The notes under the pieces are model-generated. The model did not search any database. It was given only the letters and a program-made list of their open reading frames with translations, and had not been told where the DNA came from. Shown piece by piece: positions 34,556 through 43,900 of a stretch of DNA of 64,000 bases. Origin of the DNA: Haliclystus octoradiatus (taxonomy: Eukaryota; Cnidaria; Staurozoa; Stauromedusae; Haliclystidae). Location: contig OU744450.1 in assembly GCA_916610825.1 (NCBI GenBank), positions 10,723,380-10,787,379 on the forward strand, in the 5' to 3' direction. The stretch's first letter is position 1, and each line of letters begins with the position of its first letter. The translations under genes and the position numbers were made by a program.

Positions 34556-37255
34556 AATATATAATGAAAAACTGATTTATAAATATTTTTACCATTCTTT
34601 TCTATTCCTATCTCCCTTAAAATCCCACTTACATCTGCCCCAGAGGAAGAATATTAAGTACAATCTACTGTAAATAACATGGCTCTCTTCAAAATTACTA
34701 GCCCTAAACCTAATTGAGAATTATCAATCTACTAAAGACTTGGCAACTGTTAAAAATATTACTTTCCAAAATTCCTATAAAATTGTTACCTCTAAGAGAG
34801 AATAGTTCTAACATTGATTATTTAAGCCTGTTTGCAATATAGAAATTCTATAATTTCAGCAAAATCTATTATATTTGTTTAAACATTCTGAAAATTGGGT
34901 GGTTTGGATGCTGCAAAAGTGAAACACTATATTGCTCTTAAACATGTATGTGACAGCAGTCTCAATTCTATTCAGATAGGCTAAATGCTTTTTATTGAGC
35001 CTGTACCTACCATTCACGTATTCCTAATTCCATCAACTCTTCCATGGTATTACATAAATGTGGACGTACATTTTTATTATAAATTCTCTGATGCTCATTA
35101 GCGGCAGCAATAGCTATTACATATTCATTGTGATTATAATTTAGTTTTCTTGATGCTTTGTCAATTCTTTCACAGAATTTCTTAAGATCTTTTTCACCTT
35201 TTAACTTGATTGTATTATTATTCATTCTTTCTTTTGCTCGTCCTAATTCACGAGCAGTATCCCTATATGAGTCATTTAAGCGTTTTACTTCATCAGTACA
35301 GCAATGAAAGTCTTTTTCAACACGATTTTGATAAGCAATAAAGTCATTTAATATTTTCTTTTTATAACGGATTAATTTATCAATCCGACCAACAGAACTT
35401 GAACTTAATGTCTTTGACATGTGAGATATAATTATTGATTTGTTTTCCCCTTCTGTTATAAATGTCCGCCATGCCTGAAAAGAAAATCATAAATATAATA
35501 CTTCACAAATATAAATAGGCCTACTGTAACATAATTTGAACGAAATGATTAAGATAATTCATTTTGAAATTTTTGTTTCAGATCGGGTTATTGGGTTGTC
35601 TTGATTCAGGTTATGATGTCATGCTTCGGCAATCTGCATGCTTCAATAACAAATTGGCCTAACGTAATGTCAACTGCTAAGCTTAGAGAAAAATTATCCC
35701 TTCTACCTATGCTACCGATATTGTTCAGATGTCTTTTTTAAGTCATGCAGAGAGATCTTTATCTGAAACATCAAATGAGTACCATCTAAGGATGGCGGAT
35801 GGAATGGTTCAGAAGGAATTGCATTGTGAGTAGCTGCGGCGCATCGTTGCGCATTGACAATCAAGGCCTATCTGCCATGAAATCTGTTGAAATTGATCTG
35901 CAGTGTCGCGGCTGAGATCTAAGGAGCGTTTAACATCATTGCTCTTAGCGAAAAGAGCCACTCCTCTAGAAATAGAGGAATGGTACAGGTGCCTTCGGTA
36001 GGGCGACACCGTCCACATTACTTTTTTTATGCTACCGATATTGTTCAGATGTCTTTTTTAAGTCATGCAGAGAGATCAAAGTCGGATGCTCCACAACTAT
36101 TGCATGACATCCTTCACTGGCACCTGAATGAGAAGTTTTGACAAGGCTATGGGCAAGTAATATATTTTCATAATGTTTCGTATTGTGAATTGTTTTATTT
36201 TAAGTTTCTTTGTCCACTATGTCTGTCCGTGATTTGCGGAGTTGTTTGTGTAGCAAATATGTAAGCGTGCAGGCCATTCACAGAGGGACGCGATATTCCA
36301 ATAATGTCACTGTCTACTACTATATAGCTGTAGATTTAGCATGACCTCCTCCCTCCCCTGATTATGCACTTTATGGATGACCCCTAAGCATACACAATTA
36401 GCCTACACATACAAAGGAGAGAAGTTATATTATTGGTTTTTGAAGGCTACTACACAGAGCAGTACATGCAGTGAATTATGTCTGAATATCTAGATAGGCC
36501 TACACGTCTGCCAGCCATATAAGTCAAGCTGATGTTATGATCATGAAATAGTATTTTCAGAACGACACCTCGAGACAATTCAGGAAAATCAACAGCTACT
36601 TTGCGGTTTCGATTTGTTGTTCTTCCTTAACGGAAATTGATTCTGGTTACATGGGTCTAGCAGTCTAGCCTGCCTACCAGATGTCCATTTTGTTGTGTCA
36701 TAAAACAACAAAACAACACTGTATGTGCTTCAGTCATAAATAAATTATCCGATGAATAAAAGGTTTGTCCCTTATGAAACACAAACACGACTCTCTCTCA
36801 GTGCTCGATTAGCATATTATTAATCAAGCAGAAGTAGCCTACAAATATTTTGAATATAGGTAGCGCATACATTTAGTCCAATTATAATTGTCAAAACATT
36901 AGGATGGTCAGTCAAGTTCTAGAGTCCTAGCAATACATCTACAGGCAATTTACACCACATAAGGTGTGCATAACAACTTGATTTGAGGGATTGCTTTCAG
37001 CAGACCGCTATACTATTGTAAAAGGTTGTAAAAGCGAGCCTGTCTTACCTTTTCGATTAAACTTGTGCTCTCTGAGGAAGATATCGAAACTCCAGCATGT
37101 AATTTACACAGTTTATCGGCATATTCGGTGTCTATTTTAGCTCTTTTCTCTACATAAACCTTCATTTGTTCAGCAAGTTTAATTTCCTTCGTGTTGATAT
37201 CAACAAGCGAGCCATAACCACTTGGATTATTTAAAACTTCACCGAAATCAGGCAT
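16147..37255 (-). CDS. FER: FES/FER-family non-receptor tyrosine kinase (F-BAR, SH2, kinase), complete
   Basis: Cytoplasmic tyrosine kinase linking curved membranes and actin to phosphotyrosine signalling. Coding exons in transcript order: 37255-37049, 35474-35011, 28053-27916, 26741-26610, 24951-24897, 24241-24093, 23194-23116, 22540-22427, 20919-20728, 19566-19375, 18714-18327, 17825-17595, 17146-16980, 16314-16147. They sum to 2676 nt, 891 residues plus stop, against roughly 820 in vertebrate FES and FER. Domains: F-BAR about 1-290, coiled coil about 290-410, Ser-rich linker to about 515, SH2 about 520-600 with FLVRE, kinase about 625-885. Kinase motifs present: [23 protein letters not shown], the activation-loop Tyr in IYSVHTT, and WTAPE. 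The exon 24241-24093 donor (GTAAGC) was chosen over GTCAAC 21 nt upstream; both keep frame. FES and FER cannot be separated for an invertebrate single-copy gene. Confidence 0.9.
17376..17460 (+). repeat. Dispersed repeat with GATCAACATCAACA ... CAGACCCTG
   Basis: Matches 6037-6128 and, less well, 501-590 in CCT6 introns. Shared texts are GAAATGCCTCTAGGA, CCAGAAGG and AGACCCTG. A minus-strand relative appears around 22684-22790. Family not identified. Confidence 0.55.
21032..21852. mobile_element. MULE-like element with long inverted ends and 9 bp target duplication
   Basis: The left 120 bp or so (from TAGCCTCATTCCAT) recurs inverted at the right end (ATGGAATGAGGCTA). Shared stretches include GCCTAATAAAATTTAAG, AAAAAGTGTGCCAGAAACC and GGTGTGCCCAATCACAG. 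GTTCAATAA flanks it at 21023-21031 and 21853-21861. Long TIRs with 9 bp duplications are the signature of Mutator-like elements. The 821 bp element has no transposase ORF and is therefore non-autonomous. It sits in the kinase intron between exons 22540-22427 and 20919-20728. Confidence 0.7.
25030..25095 (+). ncRNA. Long imperfect hairpin in a kinase intron
   Basis: GAATAGTCACC (25044-25054) pairs perfectly with GGTGACTATTC (25067-25077) around a 12 nt loop. The stem resumes outside a small internal loop through GTTGG-TAC against GTA-CCAAC. The size and shape resemble a microRNA precursor, but a fragment of an inverted-repeat element is equally possible. No strand evidence. Confidence 0.3.
25548..25745 (+). 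repeat. Dispersed repeat, partner inverted at 61627-61805
   Basis: The text GTGAATCACTTGTTTAC ... ACTATGAGAAAATAGTGAAC ... AATCAGAATGCAGATCAT reads, with roughly three quarters of bases conserved, on the opposite strand at 61627-61805. No coding potential. Ends and family unknown. Confidence 0.55.
27764..27870. repeat. Palindromic TTCATGAAC-type MITE relative
   Basis: CACTTTTCATGAACTGT on the left is mirrored by ACTGTTCGTGAAAAGTGTG on the right, with further inverted TTCATG/CATGAA texts between. It resembles the palindromic family in the MND1 introns but has different outermost bases. Confidence 0.45.
28278..28797 (+). pseudogene. LINE reverse transcriptase fragment
   Basis: Residues [19 protein letters not shown] and the [10 protein letters not shown] box identify RT motifs of the L2/CR1/jockey group. 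The region between that box and [10 protein letters not shown] is shorter than usual, which suggests an internal deletion. The original reading frame is cut by the LTR at 28798; a spurious extension of the frame runs into the LTR. Confidence 0.75.
28798..28954 (+). repeat. 5' LTR of the Ty3 element
   Basis: 157 bp, begins TGTGCTATTACA and ends CATAATACTACA. Identical by eye to the 3' LTR at 33479-33635. Directly followed by the TGG of the primer binding site. Confidence 0.92.
29080..33432 (+). CDS. Ty3/gypsy gag-pol polyprotein, 1450 residues
   Basis: Domain order: gag about 1-310; two CCHC knuckles near residues 318 and 340 ([28 protein letters not shown]); aspartic protease with LPDTGAACD near 396; reverse transcriptase about 546-730; RNase H from about 855 (LETDAA); integrase HHCC zinc finger near 1095; D,D,E core (ATDIFSHHG near 1160, TSDGGPQF near 1213, [10 protein letters not shown] near 1250); GPY/F-like C-terminus near 1350-1400. 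The RT catalytic box reads VVED where the related element at 38207-42443 has VVDD, so one of the two aspartates is replaced by glutamate. The frame is otherwise uninterrupted. Gag and pol are fused in one frame. Confidence 0.9.
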   Translation: MPMETRQNEKASTSTAGDEEFSDNSDSHDPIIPLASSINLPSGDIPPWFNAILQQQQQAFTAALQSVAKATSKHRNNESHSGSAKRMDIPTLKSPSKITIADFRDWEERFSGYAAATRLSTDCNLAARRGILRSAIHDDWSKLWTAKVILVNDIDDTDAIIDKFSHYLRDKRNPLLDRKEFHNRDQLPDETIDQYYAVLRTLDESCGFSPELTCETCHADTGISQNMRDERLRDRLICGLRDVDTQQKVLAEKFSTLTLKKTLDICTSHEASKTTQDKLATSSTINVSAIKSKKPYKKSEKSNTGRQDNNSSNEHTPKCYFCGKQKHSRAECPAKEAICGFCDKLGHYQSVCKAKKRSSHQPNTNHVYLNALSNTTDTIKLLTTHEHGPSYLHWLPDTGAACDVLSVQHLKALNCDLLLKLKPATDQLFTANSTPLSTLGRCSLTIKLNNNQYTADIHVVDAVNAPLLSKKGCIALGLIPENWPDLSAATPVNTVSLLASTDQEAHHINLPTQQSSNDDATQLIKEFSSVFTDTGPLRKMDGPAMKIELTEDATPTRQYKAYNIPFKWQKLVQAQLDSMITKDIIEKVPLNESPQWIHPMVVVPKKNSTEPRITVDLTSLNRFVKRPGYPSRTPRDLIANIPPGMKYFTTLDARHGYWQVPLATESRPLTTFITPWGCYRFRRNVMGLISAGDEHNRRGDEALAGIDNLQKVVEDVIIYDKDYDTHIKRVKDVLKRCSDNGITLNKKKFHFAQSSAEWCGYVITSTGYTLNPRLVTALTEFPQPTSLTQLRSFLGLVQQFESFSSEISQLATPLRALLSPSTSFYWNQLHQDAFKGLINELTSPRILAHFNPQAQLRLETDAAQSKGLGYALWSEQDDKTWRLLQCGSRFVTDAESRYSATEIELAAVVWATQKCKMFLHGSSFNLIVDHKPLISILNDKRLHQIPSARIIRLKEKLSSFSFTAIWRAGTSHTVVDCFSRHPVDQPSPDDVNIDTDADSSFQVNHIQTRLQSTDATNFPPDATLNKVKSAGENDAVHLKLADLIINGFPQQKEKLDISIHPYWSLRHDLSLLESSIILYQDRILIPKSLRSTMLNELHTSHLGLTRTLARARQCIFWPNMTNEVTNRIRSCEECAQRLSSNSHEPLIQDTPPTRPGEAIATDIFSHHGHEFLVITDKYSGWPHVVHCGKSTDTDTVVDILSSWFCSMGVPIRLTSDGGPQFSSHAFSAFCKDWGIIHDPSSPYHHQANGHAEAAVKAMENIVAKVTTNGHLNTEAFYKALLEYRNTPRSDGISPAQRLFGKPLRSRIPIHPSQFTDDIKQLIIIADKKASTLKEKAKQQHDLHARRLDPFIPGDIVRIQNQNTKHWDRIGEIVSIDPRGRSYRLKTESGRLYWRNRRQLRRYYGPSTSTTAAASTTPEEEEPSTNTSSASLHSPPRRSTRKKNKTNKLNL
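33479..33635 (+). repeat. 3' LTR of the Ty3 element
   Basis: 157 bp copy of the 5' LTR with no difference seen. Followed by the target duplication GTCAC. Confidence 0.92.
33698..34279 (+). pseudogene. LINE RT C-terminal region
   Basis: Contains the LINE C-terminal consensus blocks [40 protein letters not shown] and [10 protein letters not shown]. The frame at 33698-34246 ends early. The last block ([20 protein letters not shown]) reads in another frame up to a stop at about 34279, so there is a frameshift near 34180. Confidence 0.75.
35708..36077 (+). repeat. 50 bp direct repeats bounding a 270 bp segment
   Basis: TATGCTACCGATATTG...GAGAGATC occurs at 35708-35757 and again at 36028-36077, with no difference seen. 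Only this 50 bp is duplicated; the 270 bp between is single copy here. That is too long for a normal target duplication and too short for an LTR pair. Confidence 0.85.
35758..36027 (+). ncRNA. Hairpin-rich segment, possible structured RNA, in kinase intron 1
   Basis: Short perfect hairpins are packed in 270 bp: CCATC-TAAG-GATGG (35782-35795), GCGCA-TCGT-TGCGC (35839-35852), GATCT...AGATC (35895-35919), GCTCTT-AGCGAA-AAGAGC (35941-35958), CCTCTA-GAAA-TAGAGG with a GNRA loop (35963-35978), and GGTG...CACC (35988-36010). A run of seven T (36022-36028) follows, as a Pol III stop would on the plus strand. It does not resemble U1-U6, U11/U12, 7SK, RNase P/MRP, SRP or U3 as I recall them. It could be a SINE of structured-RNA origin. 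The strand is inferred from the T run only. Confidence 0.45.
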
Positions 37256-37926
37256 GATTACAAAACCACGTGAGGACTTCTCAAACTAAAAACTTTGACA
37301 TTTTTGATGATATTGTCGTCTGCAATAATGTCGCATATGATAGTCTTTACATAGTTGTTAACCACTCAAATGCTTTGATTAACAATAGTAATGAGAAATG
37401 TCCCCGACTTGTTTTATTTGTATTCTGTAACTTTTGTTCCTCAGAATTTTGAAGTCCAGATTCTTGTCTATTTTTCTCTGCTCATCCAACCAAAATGAAT
37501 TCTCAATGAGAGGTTTGATGCGGTAAAGGGCGTGAAGACAGTAAAGAGTTTAGAGAAAAAGAAAGTCACCCGTGCAAATCTGACAAGTAAATTGCTTCCT
37601 TTCTTCGAATTTGTTTTCAAATGAGAAACTTCCTTTTATATCCATTGATTGCTTTACCACTCAATATAATAGGGTTTACAACATTATAAACACAAAACCG
37701 AACAGGAGGTAACTCAATCTCATTTATAAATGAGAAAACCCTGCTGCGACGGGTGATATTTTCTTGTAACCCAGGTTCCCAATTTACGCGGGAAATTTAT
37801 TAGTTTTCTTTGAGTCCTTCAAAATTTTTGTTTACAGCTATCAGGAGTGTGTAAGTTGTTTTACATTTCGAGGAAACTGCTGACATAACTAACTGGTCAA
37901 TTGTATGATTGTATCAAAGGGAAAAT
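37256..37926. promoter_or_regulatory. Shared promoter region between the FES/FER kinase and MND1
   Basis: The kinase start codon (37255, minus) and the MND1 start codon (37927, plus) point away from each other with 671 bp between. No repeat or coding sequence was recognised here, so both promoters and 5' UTRs must lie in it unless there are further 5' exons. No TATA box can be assigned with confidence in such AT-rich DNA. Confidence 0.55.
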
Positions 37927-40900
37927 ATGGTAATAGTATATTACTTCTGTTATATCATAATATGGAGTCAATTTGTTGTGAATGTTAAAAAGTACTTGAA
38001 TAATAGCAATTATGAACTGAGCATGATATGAATCACAAATTCACAATCACATCAGTCAGAAGGCTATCTAGGCGAGACAAATTTATGTTTGCAGTTTTAC
38101 ATCTGTTGCAAATAGACACATCCAAAGACGGCAGGGAAATATCACAAATAGTTGAATTATTTCCTTCGTTGGTTTTATCTCGATTCCATTCACACAGGGA
38201 CCGGGATCATGCTGTGCTAAGCCTAGGTGTTACATATCATTACACCTCCCTCTAGTTGAAAGGAGGTATCCTAACTGCTATTTCAACTTTAACAATACGT
38301 TTTTACGTAAGCACAAAAACAAATAGAAATTATTATATACTTTTAGATCAAATAGAAAGAAATTAGATTTAAATTGTTATGAGTTATAAGTCCATTTCAA
38401 GTCCGTTGAGGTTTACTGTCCGTAGCGGTTAACCGGTTTAGTCAGCCGCGTACTTCTACGTAATGTTGCTTTGGTTTCTTTGTTCGTGTCAGTTGACGGT
38501 GGCTCATCAAGGTCGGTTGATGTTGTTGGTTGATCGGCATTGGTTTGTTTAATTCGTCTTAAAAATCGGCGATTACGCCAGTACAAGCGACCAGACGGTC
38601 GTTTGACGTGATAGTCTTGATTCTGTCCGATGCCAATAACGATTCCCTTTTCCGTCCATCTCTTGGTTCGAGGGTCTTGTATTAGGACCGTGTCTCCGAT
38701 GTTTAACCGTGGCAAAATCTGGGCGGTGCGATCGTAATAAAACTTTTGTAATACTTTCATATCTTCAACTTTGTTGTCTGCATCCTCGGCGGCTTCTTGC
38801 CAGATCAGCGTATACCATGTACGTGCTTCCGGAGTGGCTGAATAAATCAGACGACACATTTTCGAATACCCTTTTAGGCAGGATATCATACTGCCTTGGT
38901 TCACGCGGTAAACTTGGTAGTCTCTGCTGACATTGGTCACAATTCTCACAATTCGTTCTCTCTATCCCTTGATGCGAGTCATGAAGCTTAGATAATATTT
39001 CCTTGCGCAGAATCTTTGGTATGATTAAACGTGTACCAAATAGTATAAGGCCATCGTCGGTCGATAGTTCTTGGAATATTTTACTGTATGGTATGGTGTG
39101 TTCAGTTGGTTGACCATTCTCAATTGCATTTAGTAAATGCTGGTATTCCTGGTCACCTTGTGCTGATTGCCATAAATGTTTAAGAGTATCATCTTCATAT
39201 TTATTGTCTTGTTGTTCATTGAGCGCAATTATTGCCATGTTGATGACGGCTTCACGATGAAGGTGAGTGTCTGGTTCACAGTTCGCTAATTCATGAGAGA
39301 GCTCATCGAGTGGCAGCGGTGCTCTTGATAGTGCTGCGTCAGGAATGTAATGTATGCTTCCCTTTCGCCATGTGGTGTGAAATTGATAGCTGCTTAGTGC
39401 CAGTTTGAATCGTAGCAGACGAGCATTTGTGATTTGATCGAGTGTGAAGTCGTTCATGATCGGTATCAATGGTCGGTGGTCGGTAGCTATTGTAAAGCCA
39501 GACAAGCCACTTAGATAGAGGTGACATTTTCGTACGGCCCAGGCGATAGCTAGACACTCAAGTTCAATCGTCGGATATCTTGTTTCTTGATCTGATAAAA
39601 ATCGAGAGCCACATTGGATTAATCGCCAATCTGATCCATGTTTTTGCATTAGGACATATCCCAAACCACCTAAACGAGATGCGTCCGTTTCTAGAACAGT
39701 TTCTGCAGTCAAGTCAAAGGATGCTAGAATAGGTGTACTAACAAGTAAATCTTTGAGTCTATTAAAAGCGGTGGTATGTTCGGTGGTCCATATATAGTCA
39801 AATGATGGTTTCAATAATTCACGAAGTGGAGTCGCAGCGCTACTGATGTGAGGTGTAAATTGACCCAATTGATTAACCAAACCCATGAATGAACGTAATT
39901 GTGTTCGAGACGTCGGTTGATGAAATAACTGGATTGAATCCGTTTTCTTCGGATCGGTGGCGATTCCATCTCTAGATAAGTTGTAACCTGCAAATCGTAC
40001 ATTGGCTTTAGCAATATTAAATTTATCTGCATTCAAAGTGATTTTGTGAGTACGACATCGCTCTAGAATGCTACGGACCTATAAGATGTGTCCACGAAAG
40101 TTTTCATCGTCAGCCAATATGTCATCTACCACTTTGTGTACATGTTGTAGCCCAGCTAATGCAATGTCGCCTCTTAAATTATAGGCGTCACCTGATGCTA
40201 TGAAACCCATTGGAGAGCGCAAATGAATGTAACGTCCCCAAGGCGTCATAAAACATGTTAAATCTCGAGCTGATTCGTCTAGTTCAAGTTGCCAATACCC
40301 GTGTTTAGCATCCATTGTCGTGAAATACTGTGCGCGTGGTGATATTCCAGAGACAGCCTCTCTTGGTGTCTTCACAGGGTGAACGGGACGTCTGACTTGA
40401 TCGTTCAGGTGTTTTAAGTCTACGCATAATCGTAACTTGCCATTAGGTTTCGGTATCACAACTAGCGGATGACACCAATCGATTGGACGGTCACCAACCG
40501 GCTCGTAGATCTTTTTAGCTACCAATTCATCAATCATTGTTTTAACTTCATCACAGTATGCGTATGGAATCGGGCGAGCATTGTATATTGCATATGGTTT
40601 AGCATCTGGTTTCAAGTCTATTTTCATTGGCTCACAGTTCATCGGCTTTAGTTCATCCTCTGAGCAAAAGACATCTTTGAATTCGTCCAGCAGTTCATTT
40701 TTGATGATTTCGATTTCCTTTTCTGTCAGTTTGATCGGGTAATCTCTGTTTCCATGGTTACTGTTCGATGTGGCAGAAATAGTCTGAGCTAAAGGCTGTG
40801 GGAAGGTTGTATGGACAATGTTCAATTTCCGACATGCTGTCAACGATAAGTAAAACTTCTTAATATTGTTACAAATATATATTTTCTCTGAAGCTATTTT

Positions 40901-43900
40901 GCCTGACAGCTTCAAGTCTACTGTGACGTGACCAACTACGCGAAGGGGTGAACCTTCGATCCCAGATATAGTAGGCGTGGTGTCTACTTTTAAATCTTTG
41001 CGTGTTAAACCTAGCTGTGATAACAGTGATGCGCTCATGACTGAACCTTGAGCCCCAGTGTCTGGAATGACGTCACACGTGCCCAAATAGCTTGCAGTGC
41101 GTGAATTATACACGTCAATCTTGATAGTCGGATCTGTGTTTTGTTGACACAACGAGATGGTTAGCGAACTTTGTGATAAAGATAGCGATTTCACAGAGTC
41201 GTGTTGTTCACCAGAAGTTTTGCTTGCTGTCTTTGAACGGCATACCTTCGCGAAATGGCCAATTTTTTGGCAGTTGTTGCATTCTTTTCCTTTAGCGGGA
41301 CAGTCTTTGCCTGAGTAGTGCGGGTATCCGCAATTTCCACACATTTTTGCATTTACTTCGTCTTTGTTATGCTGTTTTGTGGTCGGTGTTGATCCATTTG
41401 TAGCCGCTATTGTCGAGGCTGCATAACGCAGTGATTGGCTACCTATCGTGCCCTTTTCTTCATTCCTACATATTGTCAGCGTTTCTTGTAAGGTAAGAGT
41501 AGGGCTCCTTGCCAATAGCTTTTGTCTTGTATCGTTGCTGTTAATACCGATAATGATAAGGGTAGCGATCCAATCGTCGTGGGTCATACTTCTAAGGTCT
41601 GCGTTGGCTGCTTTTACGCACAGGTCTGTGTAGTAATCATCAAATGTCTCATTGTCTTCTTGGTGTCTTTGAACGACTTTCAAGCGATCCAAGGCCACGT
41701 TCAGTTTGGCTTTCAAGAAATTGTTGATGGCTGTTATTATGGCTGCGAGGGTGCTCGTGTTGTCTTCGGGGATGGCCATAGAGAAGGTCATTTTGTCAAG
41801 CATCACCAGTGTGCAGAAGCTTCGGAATACGGCGACTTGTTGTGTGTAGCCTTGCTCTTTCAAGTTAACCAATTGATAGTAGTTATCCCAACTTTTCAGC
41901 CACTGTTTGAATTGATGATAGGTCGTATCGCTTTCCAACATCGGTGGTGGTTTTGCTGTGATTTTCGGCGCTACAGACAAGACATGGCGTTCGATCGTGC
42001 TTCTACCGAGATTGGATAGAGGAGACTCTTGCGGCGTAATAATCTTTTCCATTAGTGCAGCAAATTGCGTTTGCTGCTGCTGTTGCTGTTCCATCATTAT
42101 TTGCATTAAGTTTACCATGGGGTCGACTTGAATTGGAGCACTGCTTGCACCTGTACTAGAAACGTTTGAGTTTGTGTCGTTGCCATGAAGGCTCTCTTCA
42201 AGCTGTCTACGCAACTCGGCGTTCTCGAGCTCCAAGTCCACCTTTGTTGGTAGTGGCATGCTGTTTGTATAATAGACTGCTAAGCAGTTAGATAAGAGTT
42301 ACAATAGTCAGCTACTTTAACATAAAATTCGGTTCGTATAAAATCCACTGCGCCATGTGAGAAGTTCAACTCAAGATTGATTTATTTGTATTCAAACATT
42401 ACATATCATGCTGTGCTAAGCCTAGGTGTTACATATCATTACAGTTACGAAATGGCATTTCTTCTTCTTTCTATTTACAGTCAAGGAAGAAAGGTCTCAG
42501 CTATGAAGAAAAGAGGACAAGGCTTCTTGATTTGTTTTTTGAGAAAGTTAGTAATAATTTAAAAAAACTATTGCCTTTTATATACGATATACATATACTG
42601 CACATCAGGCCTCCCATGCGAAACACCATCTAATTTTTATAGGCAAGTTCAATGAAATCTATCAACAGAAAACTGTCCTGATTCATTTACGGCTTCACAA
42701 TCGTACGAGACATCATCATCATCATCATCATCATAATTTATTCAGAAACATTTAGGAGATGCATAACTTTTCACGAAGAATTGATACATGTTGCATATTA
42801 TTGTTACCAGGAAAACAGACATTAATTAATAAAGGGTTAAATAATAGAATGATTAGTATGCATAAATATATATTATATTAAGAATGTAAGTGATGCTCCA
42901 GGATGTGTTTGAGTGTAGGCCATCTGGACTTCCTTCATAGTAGACAGTAGATCGGTCCACTTGTGTGCATCAGCATCTTGAAATGAATGAAGATGGGTTG
43001 ACTTAATGTGAATGTTATTGTTGGAGTGAGTTATTGTCTTGGTGGTATGTGGTTGTTGGAAAATGTTGCAAAGCAAAGGGAGAGATAGTTTGAATTTAAT
43101 TTATGAATGAATATTAATTGAAGGGCTATGTTATTCTGTCTCTAACAGAAAGCCAACCAAGCTGACTTTGCACATCAGAGACACAAGTGGGATAGTTGCA
43201 ACAGAGAACTGTCCTCATTCCTCTGTTGTACAATTCTGGAGGCGATGTAGATGTTCAGTTTTACAGTTCCCCCATACGACAGCCCAGTAGTCAAAGTGTG
43301 GCAAAACAATCACGGATAATCCAACTTAGATGTCAATCCTTACTTTTAGCCATACATGCTTATATTATAATTAAATTACATTGCAGAAAGAGTTTTACCA
43401 ATTAAAAGAACTTGAGAAGATTGCTCCTAAAGAAAAAGGAATTAGTGAGTTATGACAGCCTAATTATAATGTAACAAAGGAATCTACCAAATCTAATGCA
43501 TGGTAACACACATTATATGTTTCCACAATGTCGATTAAACAGTAGATGTGGGTTCTTGATTGACATGAAATTACGCATTTACCCCAGCGAGAAACACTTC
43601 AGGAGTTCATGAACAGTTCATGAACGTTAAATGGCTCCAATTTTCCTGAACTGTTCATGAACTGTCCATGAACAGTTCATGAACCCTCACAGACAGTACA
43701 TGAAAATTTAGGGCCATTTAACGTTCATGAACTCTTGAGCTGTTTTCGCAGAGTAGTACATGTGAATAACATTTACCATTCAAATTTTTCTTGCTCACCG
43801 CTCATGTTTTACAGGGGTGCTGAAATTATGAAAATCCCTTTTTTCTCTCAGTTGGATATTCTTTACAATACTACTGCCAAGAGTCAAGACCTGCCCCAAA

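Larger units (their letters stand above)
38207..42443 (-). mobile_element. Decayed Ty3/gypsy element filling MND1 intron 1
   Basis: Minus-strand element. Its 5' LTR is 42356-42443 (88 bp, TGTGAGAAG...TCATTACA), followed on the minus strand by a TGGCGCAGTGGAT primer binding site. The 3' LTR keeps only its inner 38 bp (38207-38244) next to a GGAGG-rich purine tract; the outer part is gone and no target duplication is found. The element ends 37 bp before the MND1 exon 2 splice junction. Coding sequence is broken by an in-frame stop and by integrase deletions. Confidence 0.85.

Noticed and set aside
35809-36018. 69-codon minus-strand ORF over the hairpin segment
   Set aside because: It overlaps the inverted-repeat hairpins exactly and shows no protein family features.
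38028-38255. 75-codon plus-strand ORF beside the truncated LTR
   Set aside because: Its end runs into the LTR remnant and no similarity is recognised.
41522-42019. 165-codon plus-strand ORF
   Set aside because: Shadow of the Ty3 gag frame on the opposite strand.
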